This document shows positions 1 through 9,621 of a stretch of 64,000 bases of DNA, in pieces. Under the pieces are notes generated by a model, which saw only the letters and a list, made by a program, of their open reading frames with translations, was not told the DNA's origin and made no database searches. The stretch is from positions 16,466 to 80,465 of the forward strand of contig NZ_JYNN01000014.1 of NCBI RefSeq assembly GCF_000934765.1, in the 5' to 3' direction. The translations under genes were made by a program, and so were the position numbers. The DNA comes from Thiomicrospira microaerophila (lineage in GTDB: Bacteria; Pseudomonadota; Gammaproteobacteria; Thiomicrospirales; Thiomicrospiraceae). Numbering within the stretch: the stretch's first letter is position 1; each line of letters begins with the position of its first letter.

Positions 1-150
1 TACCTTATTTGTTGGTCGATGAAGCCTAACCCGTAGACTTATTTGACTGTGCTATGCAGTAAACCGCAACACCGCCTCTCAATCCCTGTGCGAGGCGTGC
101 TAAAATAGGCCGCATTTTTAGACAGCCTTAACAACAGGATTAAATACACC

Positions 151-1863
151 ATGAAAACCTCGCAACTTTTAATCGCCACCACCCGTGAAACTCCAACTGA
201 TGCGGAAGTTATTAGTCATCAGCTCATGCTGCGTGCTGGGCTAATTCGCCGTTTGGCCGGTGGCTTGTATACTTGGTTGCCGCTGGGTCTAAAGGTGCTG
301 CGTAAGGTTGAGGGCATTATTCGTCAGGAGATGGATCGTGCGGGCGCTCAGGAAGTGTTGATGCCGGTGGTCCAACCTGCGGAGCTTTGGGAAGAGTCAG
401 GGCGCTGGCAACAGTATGGCGCGGAGTTATTACGCATCAAAGATCGTCATCAGCGCGATTTCTGTTTAGGGCCAACGCACGAGGAAGTCATTACCGACAT
501 GGTGCGCAAAGAAATTCGCAGCTATAAACAACTGCCTATTAATTTTTATCAAATCCAAACCAAGTTCCGCGATGAAATCCGCCCGCGTTTTGGTGTGATG
601 CGCTCGCGTGAGTTTATTATGAAAGATGCCTATTCTTTCCATTTGGATCGCGCAAGTTTAGAGGCGACCTATCAGGTGATGTACGATACCTATCACCGCA
701 TTTTTGAGCGCATGGGCTTGAATTTCCGCGCAGTGCAAGCCGACACAGGCTCGATTGGTGGCGATGGTTCGCATGAGTTCCATGTGCTTGCGGATTCAGG
801 TGAAGATGCGATTGCGTTTTCTACTGAGAGTGATTTTGCGGCGAATGTCGAGCTGGCCGAGGCGATGGCGCCGGCTGGTGAGCGTGCTGCGCCGAGTCAA
901 GCGATGAGCGAAGTCGCCACGCCAAACGTCCATTCGATTGATGAGGTTTGCGCGTTCCTTAAGGTTGAGCCTTCACAAACACTTAAAACCTTGTTGGTTC
1001 AAGGTGCTAGCAAAGAACAACCTGTTGTGGCTCTTGTTTTACGCGGTGATCATGAAATCAACGATATTAAGGTTGAGAAACTTGCGATGGTGGCCAACCC
1101 AATGACCTTTGCGACTGCTGAACAAGTTCAAGCTGTAGCCAACTGTGATGCGGGGTCTATTGGCCCTATTGGTTTAACGATTCCTGTGATTGTTGATCGT
1201 GCCGCTGCTCATTGTAGCGATTTTGTTTGCGGCGCAAATAAAACAGGCTTTCACCTAACAGGCGTTAACTGGGTGCGTGATGGTCAAACAGGCCTGGTGG
1301 CCGACATTCGTAATGTGGTTGAAGGCGATCCCAGCCCTGACGGTAAGGGCACGATTCTTATTCGTCGTGGTATAGAGGTTGGGCATATTTTCCAGTTGGG
1401 TGATAAATATTCAAAGGCGTTAAATGCGAACGTATTGAATGAAAATAGTCGTGCGCAGATTCTTGAAATGGGCTGTTATGGCATTGGCGTCACCCGCGTC
1501 GTAGCGGCGGCGATTGAACAGAACCATGATGAAAAAGGCATTATCTGGCCTGATGCGATTGCACCGTTTCAGGTGTGTATCGTACCGATGCAAATGCACA
1601 AGTCACCGCGAGTAAAAGACGCGGCAGAGCAGATTTATCAGGCGTTGACGGCCCAAGGTATCGAAGTACTGTTTGATGACCGTAATGAGCGCCCAGGTGT
1701 GATGTTTAATGATATGGAATTAATGGGCATTCCGCACCGTATCGTTATTGGTGAGCGCGGATTAGATGAAGGCAAAATCGAATACAAGCATCGCCGCGAT
1801 AAAGACAGCCAAAACATGGATCAAGCGGTGTTTATGGACTTTCTTTTGCAGCAACTAAGTTAA
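151..1863 (+). CDS. proS: Prolyl-tRNA synthetase
   Basis: Class II aminoacyl-tRNA synthetase that charges tRNA-Pro in the cytoplasm. At 570 residues it has the length of the bacterial-type enzyme with an inserted editing domain. Motif 1 lies near residues 40-60, PTHEE near 108, motif 2 ([17 protein letters not shown]) near 138-155, and motif 3 ([11 protein letters not shown]) near 445-455. The region between about 220 and 400 is the YbaK-like insertion that hydrolyses Ala-tRNA-Pro, and the C-terminal 100 residues form the anticodon-binding domain. One copy of the CAGGCCTG palindrome (1289-1296) falls in the editing domain. The gene is convergent with the PilZ gene and appears monocistronic. 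Confidence 0.97.
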   Translation: MKTSQLLIATTRETPTDAEVISHQLMLRAGLIRRLAGGLYTWLPLGLKVLRKVEGIIRQEMDRAGAQEVLMPVVQPAELWEESGRWQQYGAELLRIKDRHQRDFCLGPTHEEVITDMVRKEIRSYKQLPINFYQIQTKFRDEIRPRFGVMRSREFIMKDAYSFHLDRASLEATYQVMYDTYHRIFERMGLNFRAVQADTGSIGGDGSHEFHVLADSGEDAIAFSTESDFAANVELAEAMAPAGERAAPSQAMSEVATPNVHSIDEVCAFLKVEPSQTLKTLLVQGASKEQPVVALVLRGDHEINDIKVEKLAMVANPMTFATAEQVQAVANCDAGSIGPIGLTIPVIVDRAAAHCSDFVCGANKTGFHLTGVNWVRDGQTGLVADIRNVVEGDPSPDGKGTILIRRGIEVGHIFQLGDKYSKALNANVLNENSRAQILEMGCYGIGVTRVVAAAIEQNHDEKGIIWPDAIAPFQVCIVPMQMHKSPRVKDAAEQIYQALTAQGIEVLFDDRNERPGVMFNDMELMGIPHRIVIGERGLDEGKIEYKHRRDKDSQNMDQAVFMDFLLQQLS

Positions 1864-1888
1864 TTGCACCAAATTAAATTCCCACTGT

Positions 1889-1915
1889 AGTCCCCACTGT
1901 CATTCAGTGGGGACT
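1889..1915. terminator. Hairpin between convergent genes
   Basis: AGTCCCCACTG (1889-1899) pairs with CAGTGGGGACT (1905-1915) around a 5-nt loop. It follows proS by 26 bp and overlaps the last codons of the convergent PilZ gene. No run of T follows on either strand, so it may be a bidirectional terminator of non-canonical type or only an mRNA-end hairpin. Confidence 0.5.
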
Positions 1916-2746
1916 GACTAATTCATCATCCATTTGCTCTTTCGCACGTTCAAGCGCCTCGCCTGCCTCTAAGCCCTGATGCATTAAGTCATACGCCAAT
2001 AACACGCGCTCATCTAAAAAGTTAGTTTCAAAGTCACGCACCAGCGTTTGCCAATCAAGCCTCGCCTGCGCCTCTTGCGGACTGTGAACCATCATTTTAG
2101 CTAACAAACTTAAAGCTAAAACTTGTTGATTACGTCCCTCCTGCTGCCGCTGAAAGCCTGAAACCATTTCTAATAACTGCAACACAGATTGCTGTTGATC
2201 ATCCGACAATTTCTGCATCAAATGACCTAGTCCCTGCTCAAGCTTTTGCCAGTGGTGTTCGTCTTGCTGAACCCCTGCGGTGAGTTCTTCAACCGCTAAA
2301 TTCAACGCAAAGCTTGCTTGTTGGTAATCAGCCAACTGAGTAGACAAGGGCGAGGTTTGATTATTAAAATCAAACTCATGCAACTGAGAGGCCGACATCG
2401 CCTGCTGCGCTTCTTGCTCATTCAGCATCACAAGGCGATGATGGGCTAATAACTGGTCGCTGCTTACCTGGGTAATATGACACCCACACATTACGCCTTT
2501 TTCAAGTGGACGAATATGAACAACCTCCACACTATCCAATGCATAGGTCTCACCCACCTCATCCGCTCTCACCCGCAACGCCAAGGGTTGCCCCGGCCTC
2601 AAAAGCTCGGCATCGGGCAACCAAAAGCTAAGCCCTGTCAAGTTGACATCCGCGCCTTCAAAAGCAAACTCAAACTGTTCATCTTGATAATCTGTAACAA
2701 AAAACTGGCGCTGAAATCGCGCAGATTGACGTTGCTCAGCTTGCAT
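1904..2746 (-). CDS. PilZ-domain protein
   Basis: Probable cyclic-di-GMP-binding cytoplasmic protein of 280 residues. The N-terminal 120 residues resemble a PilZ domain: an arginine-rich start (RQSARFQR) supplies the RxxxR-like motif, and ADVNLTGLSFW occupies the place of the D/NxSxxG motif, with T for the usual S. The remaining 160 residues are rich in Q, L, E and A and look helical, with no recognised family. ATG at 2746 is preceded by AGGAGCGATG-like sequence, a strong ribosome site. It lies downstream of the small 2763-3032 gene and the efflux-type genes on the same strand. The domain call is by motif only. Confidence 0.75.
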   Translation of the reverse strand: MQAEQRQSARFQRQFFVTDYQDEQFEFAFEGADVNLTGLSFWLPDAELLRPGQPLALRVRADEVGETYALDSVEVVHIRPLEKGVMCGCHITQVSSDQLLAHHRLVMLNEQEAQQAMSASQLHEFDFNNQTSPLSTQLADYQQASFALNLAVEELTAGVQQDEHHWQKLEQGLGHLMQKLSDDQQQSVLQLLEMVSGFQRQQEGRNQQVLALSLLAKMMVHSPQEAQARLDWQTLVRDFETNFLDERVLLAYDLMHQGLEAGEALERAKEQMDDELVSPH

Positions 2747-2762
2747 AAATCATCGCTCCTTT

Positions 2763-3032
2763 TTAGGCTTTTTTCGAGCCAAACAGGGCTTCACACTCCG
2801 CCTGTGGCATCCAACCGATACAGCTGCGCACCTTCATGGATTGGTAATTTCTTACTATGGGCATTACGCTCAATACACCCCAAACAATCTGATACCATTC
2901 CCAACCAATTGGTGAAGGCTGGCGCGCCCACCATTGGTTGTTCACACCAAAACGTTTGGTCTTGAATATCAGGTGAATCGCTAAACGCCAATACTTCATG
3001 CCGTACTGCATTTTTGTCGCTATGCCCGCCAT
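2763..3032 (-). CDS. Small gene of unknown function, possibly frameshifted
   Basis: An 89-codon frame whose ATG (3032) overlaps the stop of the upstream adaptor gene in a TAATG arrangement, with GGAG about 7 nt before it. That suggests translational coupling. The frame is oddly rich in tryptophan. The overlapping frame at 2791-3069 reads more like a soluble protein (for example DIQDQTFWCEQP, WLGMVSDCLGC, GAQLYRLDA) and has codon use closer to the neighbours. One explanation is a single gene with frameshifts, beginning in one frame, continuing in the second and ending in the first (AECEALFGSKKA). I do not recognise the protein. Confidence 0.4.
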   Translation of the reverse strand: MAGIATKMQYGMKYWRLAIHLIFKTKRFGVNNQWWARQPSPIGWEWYQIVWGVLSVMPIVRNYQSMKVRSCIGWMPQAECEALFGSKKA

Positions 3033-3526
3033 TATGGAGTCTCCAGAATAAATAACAGTTGATTTTCATTAAATACGGTTGTGCCTTGGTTCACCGCCAG
3101 AGATTTAATCCGCCCGGCTTGTGGGGCTTTAATATACACATAGTCTTCCCAGGCCTGGTGCATCGCCAGTTCAGCTTGTGCTTTGGCTAGGGCTTGCTGT
3201 GCCAACGCTAAATCGACCTTAGCGCGTTCGAAGGGTCGGCGCGCAATCACCGTACGGTCATATAAATCCTCAACCTGCTCAAACTCAATTTTCGCATCGG
3301 CCAACGCGGCCTGACGATAAGCCACCTCGGCTTCAAGCAAGGCCAATTTAGCCTGATAACGACGATCATCAATCGTCATTATTTTTTGCCCTGCGCGTAC
3401 CTGCTGCCCGACTTTAACCTCAATACTGCTTACCTGACCACTGACGAGCGCGCCGATTTTAATCTCCGCCGCCATCAGATTAACGGAAAGGGCTAAGCCT
3501 GTTAAAACTAATGCTACACGTTTCAT
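3032..3526 (-). CDS. Short periplasmic adaptor (HlyD/MFP-like) protein
   Basis: A 164-residue exported protein with a signal peptide (MKRVALVLTGLALSVNLMAA) followed by a split lipoyl/barrel-sandwich half (VSGQVSSIEVKVGQQVRAGQ), a helical hairpin of about 75 residues, and the second lipoyl half (APQAGRIKSLAVNQGTTV). These parts define membrane-fusion proteins of tripartite efflux systems, but the usual beta-barrel and membrane-proximal domains are absent, since typical members exceed 300 residues. The start at 3526 is chosen because GGGGAG lies 8 nt upstream; the longer frame lacks one. It overlaps the end of the TolC-family gene next to it, which is its likely partner. No inner-membrane pump is encoded nearby. 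Confidence 0.75.
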   Translation of the reverse strand: MKRVALVLTGLALSVNLMAAEIKIGALVSGQVSSIEVKVGQQVRAGQKIMTIDDRRYQAKLALLEAEVAYRQAALADAKIEFEQVEDLYDRTVIARRPFERAKVDLALAQQALAKAQAELAMHQAWEDYVYIKAPQAGRIKSLAVNQGTTVFNENQLLFILETP

Positions 3527-3539
3527 CTTGTTTACTCCC

Positions 3540-4832
3540 CTAATCATTTTTATTTTGTGCTGGCATTATACTCACCAGATCGCCGCCGGTTGCAAACAGC
3601 ATTTGCGCCCATAACAACGCGCGCTTCAATTCAAAAGCCAATGCATCATAATCCGCCTGCGATATGCTTACCAACGCATCACCAAAGTCAGACTGCTGTT
3701 CATTTTCATACAGTGCACGCTTATAATCCATATTAAACACTGCAAAGGTTTGCGAGGCCTCGACCGCCTGCTGCTCAACATTCAATAAACTCAACTGAAA
3801 ATAAAGGTTTGTTACCTGCTCACGCCAGCGCTGTTCTATCGCATTCAACTCAGCCTTTGCCTGCAAAGCCTGCGCACGCTGTTGGTCAATTTGAGACTTG
3901 GTTAAGCCACTATCAAACAAAGGCATCGACAACGAGATTTCAGCGTGCCAATGTCCCTCGCGCACTTCAGGGTAACTGGACAACTGCCCTACCCACGCAT
4001 CCGCTCGCACAGTCGGTTTATTGGCCGCACGCGCGCTTTGAATACGATATTGACTCGCTTGCTCCAACTGTTTTGCGGCGTTGATTTCGGCGTTTTGTGT
4101 CAAGGCCAGTTCTAGATAATGCTCAATCGACTTTAGTTGAGTAGGCAACAGATTAAACGCAGGTAAGCTTACCCTGGAAACGACTGCATCTGAACGCCCC
4201 ATCGCATTCGCCAGCAACATTCTCGAACGACGTAAATCCGCTTGCGCGGCCTGACGTTTTACAAAAGCTTGCTGATAATCTTTTTCATGCTCATAGAGCT
4301 TGACATCCGATACGCGTCCTAACAGGTGGTCTTCACGTACCTTATCTAAGGTCACAAAAGCTATCGCCATCGCTTCATTTTCAACACGAAAGTTTAAATC
4401 CGCCAGCAAGACATTAAAATAGGCCTGCATTAATATCAAACGAAACTCATTTTCTGCGGCTTTTATTTGCGCGGCGCGTGCTTCGCCCTCCATCAACCAG
4501 GCCTGGTTAAGTTTAGCGGTTTGACCAAAATCATAAAGCGGCAAACCAAAGTGCAGTGCTGCTAAATGATGGTTTTGTTTTTCATTATTAAATTCGCGCT
4601 GACCTAATCGTGCTTGAAAACCGATGGCTAAATTGTCTTTGGCCTGATTTTCTGCCTGCGACGCAAGCGCTTTATACTGCTGCGCTTGGCTTGCCAACAC
4701 ACGAGGACTCATTTCAGCGGGTAAAGAAAATAGATAATCCAACGTCAAGGGAACGGGCAAAGGCGGTTTGTCTGCCGCCTGTAGTGCAAAACTAGCGGAT
4801 AACAACAAGGTGGCAAACAGTGTTGGTTTCAT
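3540..4832 (-). CDS. TolC-family outer-membrane efflux protein
   Basis: Outer-membrane channel component of about 430 residues with a signal peptide (LFATLLLSASFALQA). Two related helical halves carry the periodic A/Q/E-rich pattern of the outer membrane efflux protein family. It probably forms a channel with the short adaptor encoded next. The start at 4832 follows an AGGTGG ribosome site; the frame opens slightly earlier at 4841. It begins 10 bp after the thioredoxin-like gene, so the three genes look like one operon. A copy of AACCAGGCCTGGTT (4495-4508) codes for NQAWL near residue 110. Confidence 0.88.
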   Translation of the reverse strand: MKPTLFATLLLSASFALQAADKPPLPVPLTLDYLFSLPAEMSPRVLASQAQQYKALASQAENQAKDNLAIGFQARLGQREFNNEKQNHHLAALHFGLPLYDFGQTAKLNQAWLMEGEARAAQIKAAENEFRLILMQAYFNVLLADLNFRVENEAMAIAFVTLDKVREDHLLGRVSDVKLYEHEKDYQQAFVKRQAAQADLRRSRMLLANAMGRSDAVVSRVSLPAFNLLPTQLKSIEHYLELALTQNAEINAAKQLEQASQYRIQSARAANKPTVRADAWVGQLSSYPEVREGHWHAEISLSMPLFDSGLTKSQIDQQRAQALQAKAELNAIEQRWREQVTNLYFQLSLLNVEQQAVEASQTFAVFNMDYKRALYENEQQSDFGDALVSISQADYDALAFELKRALLWAQMLFATGGDLVSIMPAQNKND

Positions 4833-4841
4833 ACTGACCAC

Positions 4842-5360
4842 CTATTGTGCTTGCGCACGTTTAAAGCGATTAAAGGGCATGTCTTTATAATGCCCATCCA
4901 CCACATAACGCCCAAATAACAGAAACTCCTCTTTAGTGTGCGTAGGCCCTGTATAGCGTGCCATTGGATTGCCTTCAAGATCAAATGCCATCATAACCGG
5001 CGTGGCCCGCACACGGTACTTACGCTCAGCCATGTCCTTGCCGGTGGCATAGTCAGTACCATCAAAATCCGTCACCGGACTACCGCCTTCAATATCAAAG
5101 CGATAAACTTTAAAATACTGATGATAATACTCAATGACATCGGCTTCTTTTAAGATCGTTTCTTTCATTCGATGGCAAAACGGGCAATCATCCATCTCAA
5201 AAAAGATGAACACACCGATTTTTTCTTCATCACGCGCCAGCGCTAACTCCTCTTGAAAGTTACCAAAACTGTCATCAAAAAACTCCGTTGACCAGGTCGG
5301 GTAACTGAATAACAGCAGCATGCTCAGCAACAGTGTTTTTATACTTTTGATTGTTTTCAT
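4842..5360 (-). CDS. Periplasmic thioredoxin-fold protein (CPFC)
   Basis: An exported protein of 172 residues with a signal peptide (LLLSMLLLFSYPTWS) and a thioredoxin-like domain. Its active-site motif CPFC in FFEMDDCPFCHRM lies near residue 60, and the cis-proline stretch RATPVMMAFD is near residue 118. The layout resembles SoxW/SoxS-type and other periplasmic thioredoxins of sulfur-oxidising bacteria, which reduce or exchange disulfides of secreted redox proteins. That link is inference from family style only. It precedes the TolC-family gene by 10 bp and follows a second thioredoxin-fold gene by 70 bp. Confidence 0.8.
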   Translation of the reverse strand: MKTIKSIKTLLLSMLLLFSYPTWSTEFFDDSFGNFQEELALARDEEKIGVFIFFEMDDCPFCHRMKETILKEADVIEYYHQYFKVYRFDIEGGSPVTDFDGTDYATGKDMAERKYRVRATPVMMAFDLEGNPMARYTGPTHTKEEFLLFGRYVVDGHYKDMPFNRFKRAQAQ

Positions 5361-5430
5361 GATTTTTCCTCCTGCTCTGGTAAGCGTTTAGACGCTTTTT
5401 ATTGAGCTATATTTTAATAATTTATGATGT

Positions 5431-5958
5431 TTAATTCATGTGTTTTGCTTCATAAGACTTAATAAATGCCTCCAATATTTCTTGATTAACTAAACCGGCA
5501 CGACCTGCCACAATCTCACCATTCGGCGCCACCATATAAGTGCTTGGCAAACCGCGTAACGGGCCAAATGGGGTACGATTAGCATTCAAATCCACATCCG
5601 CAAACCGTACAATTGGAAATGAAATCATGAGCTCTTCGGTAAAATTATTAATCTTCTCTACCGGAATATTTTCAAAGTTCACACCCAGAACAATGGCGCC
5701 TTTATCCTTATTCTGTTCATGAAAAAACGTTAAATCCGGCATTTCCTTGATACAAGGAGGGCACCAGGTCGCCCAAATATTGACCACCACCCACTGACCT
5801 TTAAAGTCTGACAACATCACAGAATTACCCTCCATATCTACAAAGGCAATATCTTGTTTAGCCTGTGCGATATTTAACATCGACACCAACGCTAGCAGCA
5901 CCAAAAGCGCCATCATCATTTTAAAGCGCTGTATGTAACCATTTACTTGTTTAGTCAT
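5431..5958 (-). CDS. TlpA/ResA-type thiol-disulfide protein
   Basis: A membrane-anchored or exported redoxin of about 175 residues. A hydrophobic segment (MMMALLVLLALVSMLNIAQA) precedes an AhpC/TSA-redoxin fold with the motif WATWCPPC near residue 68 and a cis-Pro in GLPSTYMVAPNG. The family reduces periplasmic disulfides, for example during cytochrome c maturation. Three ATG codons stand in tandem (5964, 5961, 5958); AGGA ends just before the first, so the third is the best spaced. It lies directly downstream of hda and upstream of the second thioredoxin-fold gene. Confidence 0.88.
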   Translation of the reverse strand: MTKQVNGYIQRFKMMMALLVLLALVSMLNIAQAKQDIAFVDMEGNSVMLSDFKGQWVVVNIWATWCPPCIKEMPDLTFFHEQNKDKGAIVLGVNFENIPVEKINNFTEELMISFPIVRFADVDLNANRTPFGPLRGLPSTYMVAPNGEIVAGRAGLVNQEILEAFIKSYEAKHMN

Positions 5959-5987
5959 CATCATTCCTATCGTGTTTTTATTTAAAT

Positions 5988-6719
5988 TTATCTCGCCAAA
6001 ACATCTTTGACAAAGGGTAAGGTTAGTCGTCTTTTTTCAGCCAGACTTGCTTGTTCAAGCACTTCTAACACGGCTAACAACTCCTGAAGGTCCAACGAAA
6101 AACGCTTGATAATAAAATTCACCACCTCAATCGATACATCAAATCCGCGATTAAGTGCATGACGTTGCAAAGCCAGCACCAATGAATCCTTATCCTTAAT
6201 GGGTGTGAGTGGAATCGGCATAATTGAAAACACTTCTGATCGCAATGCATCGGTCACCATCGGCCAATCGGCTATCGGCATCTGTCCAGCTAATAACACT
6301 CGATGCCCTTGCACTTTTGACTTTGCAATCAAGCTCGCCAAAGATTTTTCCCATGCTTCATGCCCAATTATCGCTTCCACACCATCTAGACAGACTAAAT
6401 CCGTGACCTCTAAGCCTGTTAATACATCAGGAATAAGCGGCAAACCTTTATCCATTAATGGAAAAAATACACTTTGCATTTGTTTTAAACTATAGAATCG
6501 ACAAGCCGCTTGCAAGAGGTGGGTTTTACCGACACCATCAGGGCCGAAGAAATAATAACAACCTGCATATTGCGGCTTATCTGGCTGCTGTAAACTACTG
6601 AGCGTTTGAGCAATTAACTCCTGCTCCGCTACAAAGGTGCTGAAACTTGCATCATTACGCAAATTAATTTTCAATGGCAGCTGTACCAGCATTGAATTTG
6701 TACTCATGCTATCATTCAT
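5988..6719 (-). CDS. hda: DnaA regulatory inactivator Hda
   Basis: DnaA-like AAA+ protein of 243 residues that, with the loaded sliding clamp, stimulates ATP hydrolysis by DnaA after initiation. The Walker A segment is FFGPDGVGKTHLL near residue 60, and LVCLDGVEAI near residue 108 is the Walker B region. An N-terminal LVQLPLKI resembles the clamp-binding QLxL motif of Hda. There is no DnaA domain IV, which separates it from DnaA. Its ATG overlaps the stop of the DUF2066 gene (ATGA), a pairing common in gammaproteobacteria. Confidence 0.9.
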   Translation of the reverse strand: MNDSMSTNSMLVQLPLKINLRNDASFSTFVAEQELIAQTLSSLQQPDKPQYAGCYYFFGPDGVGKTHLLQAACRFYSLKQMQSVFFPLMDKGLPLIPDVLTGLEVTDLVCLDGVEAIIGHEAWEKSLASLIAKSKVQGHRVLLAGQMPIADWPMVTDALRSEVFSIMPIPLTPIKDKDSLVLALQRHALNRGFDVSIEVVNFIIKRFSLDLQELLAVLEVLEQASLAEKRRLTLPFVKDVLAR

Positions 6720-7777
6720 TGCGTATAACGCCCTTTAAGTTGGCCTTGAAAAAAACCTTGATCATTCCATTCTACCCTCTCTAAGCGTTCTAAATGGTCA
6801 AGTAAATTAGAAAACTGTCCATTATAAATGATTTCAAATCGGACATGCCTGCCTTCCACCTCTGTCAGCCTCACCTCATTAATCGTTGGCCTAAAGCGCG
6901 TTAAAGCCTCCTCAATCTGTTTTAACACCTCGTAGTCACCCACATTTTGTATTTCTACTTCAAGAAGACCCAGGCTACCGAGTGCTTGACGATAGGGCGT
7001 CGAGTACAGATCGAGCAATCGACTCAAGGTTGATTCAATCAGCTCTAAAAATGATTCGCCAACCTCCTGACCACGCAACAATGGCTGACCTGTTTCAAGC
7101 GAATACAACCCCCACGTCCAACTCACCACTTCACCGATCAGATCTGCCTTATACAGCAACACATAATGTGCCTGATGCGTTAACGCACTCAACAAAGCCT
7201 CATCCAGACCCCGCTCTTGCTGCGTTAATTGTACAATATCAAACTGTTCAAAAAAACCAAGATCCGCAGGCAAGGTCATCGGCAAACCTAGCAGGCGACC
7301 ATAGGGTCGGTAATCCAAATCGACCCGATACGCTAAACTCTGTTGCGAAATGTTTTCTAACAAACCACGCTGTTCCCACTGACCTACAACCAAGGTATTT
7401 GGCCGGTAGTTAAGCGGCCAAATAGGCAAGCTCTCCTCTTGAAACGCCGCCATTAACCTGTCTCGATCAAACTCAACACGCAAACTTTGCCCGACAATCA
7501 CGCCATCGATTTCACGATTAACCAGCTGGAACCGCTGTACCCATTGGCGTGCCGTTTGAATATATTTTTTTGCCTCCTGGGTCTCAGAAAAACGAATATC
7601 CCCGACCATTCGAACCAACAAATCAGACATAGACTGCGCCAAATAAGTGCTTAACTGACTCGCATCATAACTCTCAACAGGCTTTTCAATAACAAATAAA
7701 TCCAATGTTTCTTGCGCCTGCGCCGCTGGCAAACACATAATTACACTAATTAATACCCGAAGTAGCAAACTTCTCAT
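6716..7777 (-). CDS. DUF2066 family exported protein
   Basis: A 353-residue protein with a signal peptide (LLLRVLISVIMCLPAAQA). It matches in length, N-terminal pattern and position the DUF2066 family, which sits between purM and hda in many gammaproteobacteria. The first 100 residues contain the family-like LSTYLAQSMSDLLVRMVGD stretch. The molecular role is unknown. It is divergent from purM across a 127-bp gap and translationally coupled to hda. Confidence 0.85.
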   Translation of the reverse strand: MRSLLLRVLISVIMCLPAAQAQETLDLFVIEKPVESYDASQLSTYLAQSMSDLLVRMVGDIRFSETQEAKKYIQTARQWVQRFQLVNREIDGVIVGQSLRVEFDRDRLMAAFQEESLPIWPLNYRPNTLVVGQWEQRGLLENISQQSLAYRVDLDYRPYGRLLGLPMTLPADLGFFEQFDIVQLTQQERGLDEALLSALTHQAHYVLLYKADLIGEVVSWTWGLYSLETGQPLLRGQEVGESFLELIESTLSRLLDLYSTPYRQALGSLGLLEVEIQNVGDYEVLKQIEEALTRFRPTINEVRLTEVEGRHVRFEIIYNGQFSNLLDHLERLERVEWNDQGFFQGQLKGRYTQ

Positions 7778-7904
7778 ACCCGCCTCACTGTTTTTTGGTT
7801 ACAATATCATAATATTTTTTTGCTCGCGTGATGGTTTGTTTTCAAATAGATATTCCATCACCGAGTGTTTTACTTTCTAAACGCTAACAGAAGTTAAAGT
7901 ATCT

Positions 7905-8951
7905 ATGACAAATAAAGCCTCTCTCAGTTACAAAGACGCCGGTGTTGATATCGATGCCGGCGATGCCCTCGTACAAGCTATCAAACCGATTGCAAAAGCC
8001 ACTGCGCGCCCAGAAGTAATGGCTTCATTGGGTGGATTTGGGGCGCTATTTGAGCTGCCTATCGGAAAATACAAAAACCCCGTTCTCGTCTCCGGCACAG
8101 ATGGCGTGGGTACCAAGCTTAGATTGGCGATTGATACCGGCAAACACGATCAAGTTGGTATTGATTTGGTTGCCATGTGTGTCAACGACCTGATTGTTCA
8201 AGGTGCAGAGCCACTATTTTTCCTAGACTACTACGCCACTGGCAAGCTGGATATCGATGTTGCTAAAGATGTCATCAAGGGTATAGGCGAAGGTTGCTTG
8301 CAATCTGGCTGTGCGCTAATCGGTGGTGAAACGGCTGAAATGCCTGGCATGTATCCTGTTGGTGATTATGATCTAGCTGGTTTCTGTGTCGGCATCGTTG
8401 AGAAAGACCAACTGATCGACGGCACGAAAGTCAAAGCAGGCGATGTGCTTTTAGGCTTGGCTTCTTCTGGCCCGCACTCGAATGGCTATTCACTGATTCG
8501 TAAAATCATTGAAGTAAGCGGTGAAAGCCTGATGCAGGACCTAGATGGTCAACCGCTAGTCGATGCGCTCATGGCACCCACACGTATTTATGTTAAATCC
8601 TTACTGGAACTCTTCAAGCAAGTTGAAGTCAAAGCACTTTCGCATATCACTGGCGGCGGTTTAGTAGAAAATCTACCTCGCGTTATGCCGGCCAACACCT
8701 GCGCGCGCGTCAACACCTCAACGTGGCAGCGCCCTGCGGTATTCGATTGGCTAGAAGATCGCGGCAACGTTGACCCTATTGAAATGCACCGTACTTTTAA
8801 CTGTGGTATCGGCATGGTGCTTGTTGTTGATCCAAAAGATCAAGCAAAAACCATTGAGATTTTACAATCATTAGGCGAACAGGTTTCTGTTATTGGCGAA
8901 ATCAAATCAACCGATCAAGCTGAGCCTTTTGTTGAGCTAGTAAGCGAGTAA
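7905..8951 (+). CDS. purM: Phosphoribosylformylglycinamidine cyclo-ligase
   Basis: AIR synthetase, step five of de novo purine synthesis, which closes the imidazole ring of FGAM using ATP. The 348-residue protein begins with the family's [18 protein letters not shown]. The signature [11 protein letters not shown] lies near residue 65, [25 protein letters not shown] near 93-117 and [11 protein letters not shown] near 140. It is followed after 7 bp by purN, the usual pair. Confidence 0.97.
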   Translation: MTNKASLSYKDAGVDIDAGDALVQAIKPIAKATARPEVMASLGGFGALFELPIGKYKNPVLVSGTDGVGTKLRLAIDTGKHDQVGIDLVAMCVNDLIVQGAEPLFFLDYYATGKLDIDVAKDVIKGIGEGCLQSGCALIGGETAEMPGMYPVGDYDLAGFCVGIVEKDQLIDGTKVKAGDVLLGLASSGPHSNGYSLIRKIIEVSGESLMQDLDGQPLVDALMAPTRIYVKSLLELFKQVEVKALSHITGGGLVENLPRVMPANTCARVNTSTWQRPAVFDWLEDRGNVDPIEMHRTFNCGIGMVLVVDPKDQAKTIEILQSLGEQVSVIGEIKSTDQAEPFVELVSE

Positions 8952-8958
8952 ATTGCAA

Positions 8959-9621
8959 ATGGTGCGAGAGTTAACCAACGTGGTGGTGGTGTTATCCGGC
9001 AACGGCTCCAACCTACAAGCCCTGATTGATTTTCAGCAACGCGCCGATTGTGCATATAAAATTGTGAAAGTAGTTGCTAACCGCCCTAACGCTTTCGGCT
9101 TAGAGCGCGCAAAGCAACACCATATTCCCGCTTCATTAGTAAATCACCAAGATTATGCAACTCGTGAAGATTTTGAGCGTGCATTAATCCAACACATCGA
9201 CCAGGCCCAACCAGGCCTGGTTGTGCTTGCTGGGTTTATGCGCATCTTAACCCCTCTATTTACCGAACACTATTTAGGGAAAATGCTCAACATCCATCCC
9301 TCCTTGCTTCCCAAATACCCAGGACTTGATACCCACCAGCGTGCGATTGATGCAGGTGACACCGAACACGGACTCAGCATTCACTTCGTCACCGCTGAAC
9401 TCGATGGTGGCCCAGTGATCCTCCAAGCGTCGCTAAAAATCGAGCCACAGATGGACGCACAAATGTTACAACAACAGGTTCATCAGCTTGAACATCAAGC
9501 TTACCCACTAGCGGTCAACCTATTTGCACAAGGTCAACTAAGCTTGCAAGACAACCAAGCATGGTTAAACCATCAAGCCTTAATCCAACCGCTAAAGCTA
9601 TCCGATTTACAGCATGTTTAA
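8959..9621 (+). CDS. purN: Phosphoribosylglycinamide formyltransferase
   Basis: GAR transformylase, which transfers formyl from 10-formyl-THF to GAR. The motif VVVLSGNGSNLQAL at the N-terminus, catalytic HPSLLPKYPG near residue 115 (NIHPS) and the conserved Asp in TAELDGGPVILQ near 145 are all present. ATG at 8959 is chosen; a TTG two codons earlier is possible. A perfect CAACCAGGCCTGGTTG palindrome (9208-9223) encodes QPGLV next to the substrate pocket motif. The 3' end overlaps the DUF3108 gene by 8 bp. Confidence 0.95.
   Translation: MVRELTNVVVVLSGNGSNLQALIDFQQRADCAYKIVKVVANRPNAFGLERAKQHHIPASLVNHQDYATREDFERALIQHIDQAQPGLVVLAGFMRILTPLFTEHYLGKMLNIHPSLLPKYPGLDTHQRAIDAGDTEHGLSIHFVTAELDGGPVILQASLKIEPQMDAQMLQQQVHQLEHQAYPLAVNLFAQGQLSLQDNQAWLNHQALIQPLKLSDLQHV

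Noticed and set aside
1..150. Promoter elements in front of proS
   Set aside because: TTGACT near 43 and TAAAAT near 99 occur but are not spaced as a -35/-10 pair; no convincing promoter could be assigned.
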